From Lepas anatifera (lineage: Eukaryota > Arthropoda > Thecostraca > Lepadidae): 64,000 bases of DNA. The notes beneath the pieces are model-generated. The model made no database searches. It was not told where the DNA came from and saw only the letters and a program-made list of their open reading frames with translations. The stretch is from positions 1 through 64,000 of the forward strand of contig JAOTON010001606.1 of NCBI GenBank assembly GCA_034440635.1, read 5' to 3'. This document shows, piece after piece, positions 55,049 to 64,000 of this stretch. The position numbers were made by a program, and so were the translations under genes. Numbering within the stretch: the stretch's first letter is position 1; each line of letters begins with the position of its first letter.

Positions 55049-57500
55049 TAGAGGTGGGACTTTCTAGGCCCGGGGCCCGGGGCAAAAGCCCGGCCCAGGC
55101 CCGCGGGCTTTGACCGGGCCTGAAGGCCTGATTTAAGCCAATGTCGGGCTGATAACGGGCTTCACCCAGGCTCATTCCGGGCTTCAACTAAACTGGGACT
55201 TCAAGTCAATTTTCTGTAAGTTAAATAAGCCTTTTTCAGTACAGACCTAGTTTTTTTCCACTGAAACATAATCTTACTCATGCACCAGCAGCTTTTGAAA
55301 ATGCATTTACAATTAATTTTGAGACTTTTAGACATACATCAGGAATGTAAAAGCATGAAGCTCTAGCTTTATATCTGTTACTCATGCCAGGGTCAAAAGC
55401 AAGTTACTTAAACCTGTATCAATATTTAAAATCAAATATTGAATAATGCCTACAGTTGCACACATCCATGCCGTACTGTCATCTTATGAATATCCTAATT
55501 ACTTTAAAAATTTTCAAGTCATATATGGGTGAACAAAATATAAATTCTGATAGCATATTTGTTACTTCAATATTGTCAGTATACCATTTCAAAGGAAGTC
55601 ATTTAACCAATTTGCTGCTAACATATTGATATTAACACCTAGCTCTAGCTAGAAAATTCTTTCGAGAAGCTTTCTGCTCCAGGTAAAAAGAAAATGTTAT
55701 CTATGGAGCCATTCCCATGTCCTCTACGAAAAATGGTGAAGTAAATATGTCAGGTACAAACTATCTAGTGGGAGCCCATAATTGTCAAATTGGCCTGGTA
55801 ACTCTAGCTGCAAGAACAAATGTTGATAAGTTTGACCCTTCCACAGCTTCATCTTGCTCTTTCATTGCCCAAAAGATGCAAAATCCACTCAGAAAGGGCT
55901 AGTATAAGCAAGGAAATAGCCACAAAGAAAACATGTTTTTGATCGAAGTACTTCAAAACATATAAATTAGTCAGTTGTGGGGAGATACTGGGGACAGCAG
56001 TCAGCCTTAGAAGGAACCTTTGAAATTACACCAAAACATGAATATACTTGACAGTATGTGTTGCATTTTCCTTGTGGAGATACTTCCCTGGCCTCTATGA
56101 AATAAAACTTCTATTATAAGCTTTGAACTTGAACATAACAGCACTTCCCTCCCACCACACTAAAGGTATTATCGCAGTAGGTGGATCACATTTCGCGGTT
56201 CAAAAGGATTACATCAGAAGGTCCACTGATCAAAGGGTCTAATGTTCATAGGTTCTACCCTGTGAAAGTTAGACCTTTTGAATAAGAAGTCCACAAACAA
56301 GTGCACAAAAAGTGGCCTATTCTCAGGAACAAAAGAAATGCACCACACACTTTGTGCTTATTTTTTAAATCTGTGAAATTTTAAAATATATTTTCAAAAG
56401 TCTTGAAATATTTTCGCTGAAATAAACTTACTATTCTGGTAAATTTTGGTGAAAAATGTTTTCATAAATGATTGCTCTAATGTAGACAAGCACGGTGCTT
56501 CAGATACCTACTAAGCGCAAGCCCGTCAAATACAACAAAGCAAACAGAAATAGTGTTCAAGCCCAAATGGTGATGTGGATGGGATTGAGTTGTTTTTTTT
56601 GTGTCAGATTTACTTTTTGGTGGAGATTGGTGCAATATTTTTATTCAATGTTTGGTGCGAACCTGTGGAAAACTAGTGGTTCCTTATCAAGATAGTTCTT
56701 TATGGCTGGTGGTTTGATAATTGTATATGCCTGATGGGCCTTGTTCATGTTGGCCTGTTGGCTTACCTACTTTCCAGACCGGGCTGACCCAAGCAGAACA
56801 TTCTTTTAACTATCTTCCAAGCTGTTTAGTGACTAAACTAAAAGAAAATGTTCACATGTATCAATTGAGGGACAATGTGAAGGAGTTTTGGTTCCTTCAC
56901 AGCCATTCCGCCATGATATTCTGAAAAGTTTTAGCTGAAAACTTGTCACTGCTCTCTCCTCTATTTATAAACATTATTGGAACTCAATTGTGAGGCTCGT
57001 GCCAGCATATAATGATTTATAAAAGTGCAAAAATGGAGGAAATGTCTGACATGAGTGGACTTATTTCATCCCGATTCTTATAGCTGCCATGTGCATACCT
57101 CTATCTAAAATACCCTTTGTTTTTATAAGGTGATGCTGGTCATTACCTGAAGTAAGCTTGCATCATAAGCAAGCCATGTTTCATACTGTGTTTTTCAGTA
57201 TCATTTTCTGCTGAATTATTAAGATAGCTGAGGCTACTGATGCTACATGCACCTTTTTGATATGGTTTTGGGTGAAACCAAAACTTTTTACAGGATAAAT
57301 TGGCTTAAAACATATATTTGAAACAGCTTTAAAGTAAATAAATTTTGTATATAGTCGTTAATGGTTTTCCATGATACCGGGCCTTCCCGGGCTTGATAAT
57401 CCATTTCTTCCACAAACCGGGCTTGTGACGGGCTTCTAAAATCAGCAGCCGGCCGGGCCCGGGCCCGGGCCTGCAAAATTGCCTGAAACTCCCACCTCTA
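55049..57500. mobile_element. 2.45-kb non-autonomous hAT element with perfect TSD
   Basis: The left end is TAGAGGTGGGACTTTCTAGG and the reversed right end is TAGAGGTGGGAGTTTCAGGC. GTTGGTAG at 55,041-55,048 and 57,501-57,508 is a perfect 8-bp TSD. YAGNGGTGGG-type ends are common in hAT elements. Both subterminal regions are rich in GGCCCGGGC and GGGCTT motifs, whereas the 2 kb between them is AT-rich. The longest open frame inside is under 70 codons, so no transposase is encoded. Confidence 0.9.
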
Positions 57501-57770
57501 GTTGGTAGCAATCTACTGCCATGGCGCACAAATGCGACTGCTCCATAGAGCTTACGTGTTAAATTGGTCATTTTCCGACAGCTGCTGTCATCAGCCTATG
57601 GCCGTTGGAAAAGATCTAATAAAGCTGTTAGAAAGCCTGTTCTCTGCTCTTTCCATGTTCTATTTGGCGTTTTTACGTCAGACGCACAGAACTACCTCGA
57701 AACATCAATTTTCGATAACTCTGCAAATGTGCGCCACAGATTTCTTGGCGCACACCCCATACGCCAGCGT

Positions 57771-57845
57771 CGGCGTAGCGCAGTGGATAGAGCAATGGTC
57801 TAGAGATCAGAAGAGTGTGTGTTCGAGACCTAGTCGCGGCACACG
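57771..57845 (+). repeat. tRNA-like sequence (SINE head)
   Basis: GTCGGCGTAGCGCAGTGGAT-AGAGC and TGTTCGAGACC look like A and B boxes at tRNA spacing. The T stem and acceptor stem do not pair, so a functional tRNA is unlikely. Confidence 0.45.
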
Positions 57846-57951
57846 TTTTTAACCGCTAACATTAAGTTTTGCGAATCAATTTAGTCGTTCAGAACTCGTG
57901 CAGTTTCTTACAACTATAGTTAGACAGCAAAGATAAAGTTGTCGCTTTACC

Positions 57952-58120
57952 CAGTGGCGGATCGAGGGGGAGGGACTTAAGCCCCCAAAATTTACGAGCC
58001 TCCAAAGTTAATAGATAGACGAGCGACTAACCGAGATACTAGCGGGTGAGGCTCGAGCTGCGAGCCGGTGAGGCTCGAGGTGAGCCCCCTCCCCCAAATG
58101 AATTCCTAGATCCGCCACTG
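57952..58120. mobile_element. 169-bp hAT-like MITE
   Basis: Ends are CAGTGGCGGATCGAGGGGGA and, reversed, CAGTGGCGGATCTAGGAATT. Flanks GCTTTACC and AATTTACC agree in six of eight positions. Confidence 0.75.
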
Positions 58121-58573
58121 AATTTACCCCTATTCCTGTCAAGGAGAGATTCTGCCCACCCATTACGTTTTTTCCAGGATATCTCCTGAACAGCTTGCGA
58201 TAAGCATTTGAAACTTTCTGGCTTGTAAAACTGGGGCAGATTCCATGGAAGTTTTGAGACTAAATCTTGACCAGGGGCGGAGCTATGACCCAATATTTGG
58301 GGAGGTTCTTTTCCCAAAATGAGTATTATTGTATACGGTTCGTTCTTCCCACAACGAAGCCGTCCGTTACAACATTGAGATATGTCATAATGATACAATA
58401 TTATGAATAGGATACCAGGAAATAGCTCATTTACATTTTCACCTTGGTTAACAGAAGCAGTTACAGCAACAAAAAATCGGGATTTTTAGTATATTAAAAT
58501 TTTACTTTCCAGAGTACAAGATTGCTTACAGGGCAGCCTCGAAGAATAAAGAAAACTATACGATGTTCCCAGC

Positions 58574-58712
58574 CAGTGGCGGATATAAGGGAGCTAGGGT
58601 GGCTCAAGCCTCCCCCCGAAATTTCCGAGTGCATATAGTAAATACATAAGCGGAACCTGATCTGAGGCAAAGGCCCTATCCCCTCCGAAATGAAGCCCTG
58701 GATCCGCCGCTG
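58574..58712. mobile_element. 139-bp hAT-like MITE
   Basis: Ends are CAGTGGCGGATATAAGGGAG and, reversed, CAGCGGCGGATCCAGGGCTT. Flanks TTCCCAGC and CTCTCAGC agree in six of eight positions. Confidence 0.7.
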
Positions 58713-59214
58713 CTCTCAGCCCTATATTTTATAGCCGTGCAATGGCATAAGCGTGCTTCGGTATTGTAATTAAGGGGTGTCACGCAGGTGCAGTTTTTCA
58801 CAGTCCAATGAATGCTACAAGCATCTTCGGTATGCATTCGGTTGCAAGACGGAAAAGACAACAATTCACCCACAGACGGATTAGAGAGACAAGATTATTA
58901 CGCTCACCCGGGTTTTGCACAGGCGGAAACAGGTCAAGCAAGATAAAAAGTATCAAAAGTTGAGAAACATATATTGGTGCCCATGCATGGTTCCCCAACA
59001 TTGCCAATATGAATCTTGCCCCACTATTTTGCTTTCTTTCTTCCATCTCTGATGACTTTTTGCATTATACCATGTATCTCACGAAGGGGCGACATTTTCC
59101 GCCCCTAGCCCTGACATTAAAACGGGCTTTCAGGAGTCTGACAGAAGCAGGGGTCATACCCGTTGCCTAAACTGGGAGCGGCAGAAAATAGGAAATGCCA
59201 ATCTAGCAAAGAAT

Positions 59215-59435
59215 AGGTGGATCCAGGGGTAGAAGCACATGCCCCCATTCAATTGATGATCGACGCCCCTTTGAAATTTCCGATGACTCTCCCTAAAAGG
59301 TCGTTCCCCGGGATGCGAGTATCAGCGCCCTGCGGTAGAATTTGGGGCCAACTTGATAGGTTTGGCCGACCAAAATTGGCGCCCGCTGATCCGGATGCCC
59401 CCACCACCCCAATCTGACACCCTAGATCCTACCAT
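59215..59435. mobile_element. Degraded hAT-like MITE of the CATAGGCGGATCC type
   Basis: GGTGGATCCAGGGGTAGAAG at the left, CTAGATCCTACCATAAG at the right, and an interior with GATAGGTTTGGCCGACCAAA match the 241-244-bp elements. A clear TSD was not found. Confidence 0.6.
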
Positions 59436-59439
59436 AAGA

Positions 59440-60256
59440 AGATGAATGGGATCAATAGTCACAACCGTTCCCGCAAATGCACTGCTCGGCATCTCCAATC
59501 CATTGTTTACCCCCCGTCCCTTCCTCACATAGACATACAATGAGTCTTCCAGGTCAGATAAAGGCCGCAAACCTCCTCCTCCAGTATGCATACGCCCCAT
59601 ACATCGCCAACTAAGTGAAGAAGTGGAAACACAAATTGACCCACTAACTAACCACAAACCCTCACATGAATGAATTTCTCCCCAAGCCTCCCTAATACAC
59701 TGTGTACCTTTTTTATATAATGTAATTTATTATTTTTCTATTCTTCATCTGATAATCCACACATATTCAGAAATGATTGAAGGCAACAATATGTTAATTT
59801 CTCATAGTGAAATTCGAGACATTGAATTAAGACCAGCTTGCTGTATTGACATATTTTCTTAACTTCCAAATAGGTGTACTTAATAAATATTTATCAAATG
59901 CGTTTATCTCTATATTCAAACCATGTGTTTTTGCATGTAAAGCCTTTTCATCACCACCTTGCTTTGCTCTACCTGAGTATATAGCTGACTTGGTATTATT
60001 TGTGACTTATTAGGACTTTATCTACACCCATCAACTCAACAAAACAAAAAATCATAGCTGGGAAGGCACTAAAAGCTCAACTGCAAAAGCCTCCTTCATA
60101 ACCACTTATGCTTTTCAGAAAAACAATTTTTTTGCAACATTTGGGGGATGGTGACCTCATCAACCAGTTGAGAGTGTTTCTTCTATTCCCTTGGTTGCAA
60201 ACAAATATATAAAAAAACACTGTTAAGTGCCCAGCACATGAGTTCTGATTATCTTC
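59440..60256. other. Non-coding spacer
   Basis: AT-rich, no recognisable feature. Confidence 0.5.
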
Positions 60257-60258
60257 CA

Positions 60259-61829
60259 CACAGAAATAAATTTTTACAAGGGCAAGCCTTGTCAGACCCT
60301 TGTTTACATAGAAAATTACTAGGGTAAAACGCAAAGCTTGTACGTTCAAAATCCGTGCCACAAAAACAAGGGAAATACAAGGAAAAACCATGTAGAACAA
60401 TGGTAGAACCATAGTACGACAAGGGTTGCTAGAGGACGTTGTACAAACCTTGTAACTTAACTATGGTTAACCTACATGGCAAAGACAATAGCTGACAACG
60501 TCCCCACAAGCCCTCTACTAGGTCATGATTACCCCATAACAAGGGTAGAACAAAGCATTGTGTCCGCCTTGTACGCAACCGCAGCCTTCCTACAAGAGCC
60601 TGACGAGATTAGAACCTTGCTTACACAACCGCTTTACCAGTGCGTAACGGGGAGGGAACAAGGGTGTTGCAAGGCTTCTTACAAGGGTAAAACGAGACTC
60701 GGATTACGTCTTTACAACAGCGGCAGATCTAGGACTTCATTTCGGGGGAAGCTTGGGCGCTCGCGCCTCCCCGCCATAGTGTCTGGACAGCATCTGACTA
60801 CGCATTTACTTTAGGCACTCTGACATTTCATGGTGTGGAAGGGGGCTTGAGCCCTCTTAGCCCCTCCCCTTGTACCTACCTCTGCTTCAAAGGGAACTTT
60901 TCAGTCTCTATGCGAAAGCTAAAGCGTTTTCTGGCCCCAAATGCAACCGGAAGACCATCGGTACAAAAACGGTAAGCATTTAGCCACCTCTCAAGCAAGA
61001 AAATAACCCTCACTTTGTCTTACCCATATCGGTAAAACACAGCATCACTCATCAGGCGCCGATCCATCTGAAAACACCAACAAGGTCATATTGGAACTCA
61101 ACTCACCGTATTTTTCAAACGGGCCCATAAGGCAAACACAATTAGGTTCTACCCACTGCAGGTACCTAATCCATATGATCAAATAGTCTGTGCTCGTTTG
61201 ACACGAAAATATGAGCCTTAATACCAATATGGCATACATGCCTGAAGTAACCACATACCTACTCACCTGGACCTGGAATGACCATTCCAAAATGCCTCAC
61301 TTTTCAACTATTGGAACAGAGAACAATACTTTCCACTCGCAGATCACTGACAAATATTCCAGACAGCTTCCAAAGTTCCACGATTGATTGAAATAAGTCA
61401 CATTTATTCTAACCTACACGGCATGCGTGCCAGGCCACTGTGTATTGCCACGGGTAAACAGAAAACAAGATGGCGACCGTAACCCGAGCAGGTATTTGAA
61501 ACCATAGTCAAGCGACAATGGCCGAGCAAGGGTGCAACAACGTCCTAGCTTTACCTACCAGCTATTTACAATGCCACTACAACGCCTAGTATTCAGTTAG
61601 TGCAGCGCTGGTGCGCAAGCAAGGTATGAACCAGGTATGAACGAGGCGCGCACTATTGTGGCACAAGGCAAGGTTGTCATTCCGTAGTAATTGCATTGCT
61701 TTATGCTAGTGACGTAACCAGGGTTGTTTTACTTCGGTAATTGAACTACGGTGCAACTATTGTTCTGCAATGGTAAAACTTGTAGAAACACAATTTTAAG
61801 CTTGTACCTTGTAATAAATTCTTTCTGTG
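60259..61829. mobile_element. CACTA/EnSpm-like non-autonomous element
   Basis: The left end CACAGAAATAAATTTTTACA and the reversed right end CACAGAAAGAATTTATTACA form the inverted repeat; CACAG is a usual animal CACTA terminus. CA occurs on both outer sides (60,257-60,258; 61,830-61,831), a possible 2-bp TSD. Both subterminal regions are studded with ACAAGG/CCTTGT motifs in both orientations, as CACTA elements require for transposase binding. A hAT-like fragment (CAGCGGCAGATCTAGGAC) interrupts it at about 60,718-60,885. No transposase is present. Confidence 0.65.
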
Positions 61830-61831
61830 CA

Positions 61832-62670
61832 TATTGGGCTGTACCAAGTGAGTGTTTTGAAAATATTTGAATCAGCTGGTGCTTGATGTAGTAGGGCACC
61901 ATATCCTGATGTATGTGCCACTGCAGTAATGTATGTGTAAGGCTTCAATGATAAAACATACTTAATGGATGATGATATTCTTACTGTCAATATATGTGTA
62001 TGAATAAATGGGTCACACCCCCCTGCCCCAATCACACTGCCATGTATCCTGACTGACTCCCATGCTTATTTTTCATGTGTCATCAATGTGTATAATGGAT
62101 ACCTGATTCTTTTAAATGTGTTCTCCATTATTGTCAAATTATGCACTGTTTGTTTCTGGCCATGGCAAAACATAGACCCAGTTTCCATGTGCAATGAGAC
62201 AATCTGGATAGAGCTGAGAATCAGGATACAGGGATCACAGTTTCTGTGACACTTCGGGCGTGGATATAGGTGGAACTGTAACATATAGAAGTTTTTCATC
62301 ACAATTTTGTCTATATCTCTAGCAAAACATTCACATCTCCTTTCACTCCCTTCACTTTCCCTTAACCCAACTATACAATTTTATTCGAAGAATAATAGTT
62401 TTGTTTAATGAATGTTGTTTAACAGTTTTATTTGAAGTTTAATACAATTTTCTTCCATTTGATATTGCTTAATGACCAAGAAAGCTTCACCCTCTGCAGA
62501 CTACTCACCTTTACCTCTGCAAAATAAGGAAAATATTTACAATCATTCTGTCATGTGCTGTCAGACCTGGCTAGATACAGATAGACGTGAATCGGATTCA
62601 AGCTGTTTCAATTGCCCAAAGCTCTATCAGTATTTCAAATGTATCCTGCATCTTGATACAATGCAAAATC
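61832..62670. other. Non-coding spacer
   Basis: AT-rich, no recognisable gene or repeat. Confidence 0.5.
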
Positions 62671-62678
62671 CTGATTGG

Positions 62679-63041
62679 CCAGTCTGAAAAGTATGGGAGC
62701 AAGCCAGACGAGTAGCACCAGCCATCCAAAATTATCACACCACCAGCCTAAAAAAATTCACATGAATCTGCCATATACCAGGGAGAAAAACACACACATT
62801 CCTCCCTACATGATGCAATGCTACCTCTCTTATTAGTTAATTAGTTAAGGACTTTTTATAAGGCCCCCTCCTGTGTCTTTATAACTATTCAGCCATTATT
62901 TTACTGGTTTTCAGTGTTACCTTCCTCGCACCAGTCTTGCAAATTCACACCAGGTTGATAAAATTTGCACCACTCACTCCCTGTCTCCAAGGGCACTCAC
63001 ATCGACAAGATCTCATCGAAAATGCATACTTTGCACACTGG
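62679..63041. mobile_element. 363-bp hAT-like MITE (CCAGTGTGC family) with perfect TSD
   Basis: Ends are CCAGTCTGAAAAGTATGGGA and, reversed, CCAGTGTGCAAAGTATGCAT. CTGATTGG at 62,671-62,678 and 63,042-63,049 is a perfect 8-bp TSD. Confidence 0.85.
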
Positions 63042-63049
63042 CTGATTGG

Positions 63050-64000
63050 CAATGGGAATTGACACTTGGTCATACTTTGATCTTTAGAAACAACAGTTGA
63101 TAAGAACATAAGGCAGGAAAATTAAGGCCACCATAATATTGAGCTCCCAGAATCCCTCATTACCTACCCTGGAGTGTGATCACATCCTGATGTCCACCTC
63201 ACATAGGCATCTTGCTTTGACCCTTTCCTGATACAGATTCAATAAATTCCCTTGTGATGCAGGATCAAAATGCACAAACCGGGGTATCCTCCGTCCGATG
63301 ATTATACATGGCTTCCATTTGCATATTTGACAAACTATCACCACCATTTCAATGACTTAGACGTTGCTTAGATCCCACACAAGACAAAAATACCCAAAAC
63401 AAAAGTAAAAAAAATAGTCCACCTTCAGGACATGTAAGTGCCGTAGGAAGTGAAAAAAGACCAATTGCGTGAAAGCAAGCATGCATTTCCCCGCGCCGAG
63501 TGTAGTGTCCGTGCAGCAATAAATAAATCAAACCGAAAGCGCAGTGTTCGCCGCTATCGAGCTGAGCCCATATCCAAACTAAATTTGGAAGAATCTACTA
63601 TTTCCTCCTAAAATTAAACTAGAGGACAATACACAAATATTTGTATTTAAATTTGAGAGTATATTTCCAAAATTGTTGCTCATTTATTTCTTTAAAATAA
63701 GAAATTGAAAACAAAAAATTGTTCTTGTGGTAATCTAATCACAAATTATCGAAATAGACTCATGGCGCACATACTAAACTTTGGTGTACCCGTCCTCTAT
63801 TACCCTGCTTTTTTGGACTCACTAGGTTAGTCCTTTTTTTCGTGTACAAGTTCTTCTAGATTATTATGGGGCGCCATCAATATCTCCACGATTCAAAAAG
63901 TCCACAGTTAAATTCACCTTCAAAATGTTCTAATACCCATAATTCATATTACCCACACGACAGATAGTCCACGACTTAAACAGTCCCCGGATCAAAAAGT
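63050..64000. other. Non-coding right edge
   Basis: No gene or repeat recognised. Phrases like AAAAAGTCCACAGTTAAATT and ATAGTCCACGACTTAAACAG near the end resemble 56,200-56,290 loosely. Confidence 0.4.

Noticed and set aside
57771..57845. Functional tRNA gene
   Set aside because: A and B boxes only; T stem does not pair.

Overview
The window is eukaryotic, from a metazoan and most likely an invertebrate. It has spliced coding regions with GT-AG introns, microsatellites, tRNA-derived SINEs, non-LTR retrotransposons and several animal DNA-transposon groups. The transposon mix (P element with a THAP domain, ISL2EU-type element with a YqaJ nuclease, TTAA-target elements, hAT, Harbinger-like and CACTA-like) and a P2X7-C-type gene fit lineages such as chelicerates, cnidarians, echinoderms or lancelets. 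I cannot name the species. No bacterial operon, rRNA, CRISPR array or viral genome is visible.

Layout. 0-14.6 kb is a patchwork of non-autonomous DNA transposons, many with target-site duplications (TSDs) readable by eye, plus two minisatellites, a roughly 205-bp tandem array and two LINE 3' fragments. 14.6-19.6 kb is sparse, with a hAT-like MITE and two candidate host exons. 19.7-26.1 kb holds two convergent genes of an ISL2EU-type transposon: a SWIM/YqaJ nuclease (+, 2 exons) and a THAP/DDE transposase (-, 3 exons). 27.0-28.7 kb is an internally deleted P-element derivative with a perfect 8-bp TSD. 30.2-32.1 kb is a 5'-truncated CR1/L2-like LINE. 33.0-38.7 kb is a full-length P element with a four-exon THAP transposase. 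Its 3' TSD is split by a TTAA-target element (38.7-39.9 kb), so insertion order can be read. 39-42 kb holds LINE 3' ends in inverted orientation and a SINE. 43.3-45.85 kb carries exons of a P2X7-C-terminal-like gene. 45.9-48 kb has a 91-bp satellite and the RNase H end of an I-group LINE. 48-64 kb is mostly non-coding, with a 2.45-kb hAT element bounded by a perfect TSD, several short hAT MITEs and a CACTA-like element.

Most long TE reading frames are broken by single-base changes, usually at homopolymer runs, while splice phases and catalytic residues are kept. This means either young copies with long-read consensus errors or very recent decay. The only gene I would call possibly host-encoded by family is the P2X7-C-like one. 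All coordinates come from reading the sequence by eye; family assignments rest on recalled motifs, not on searches.
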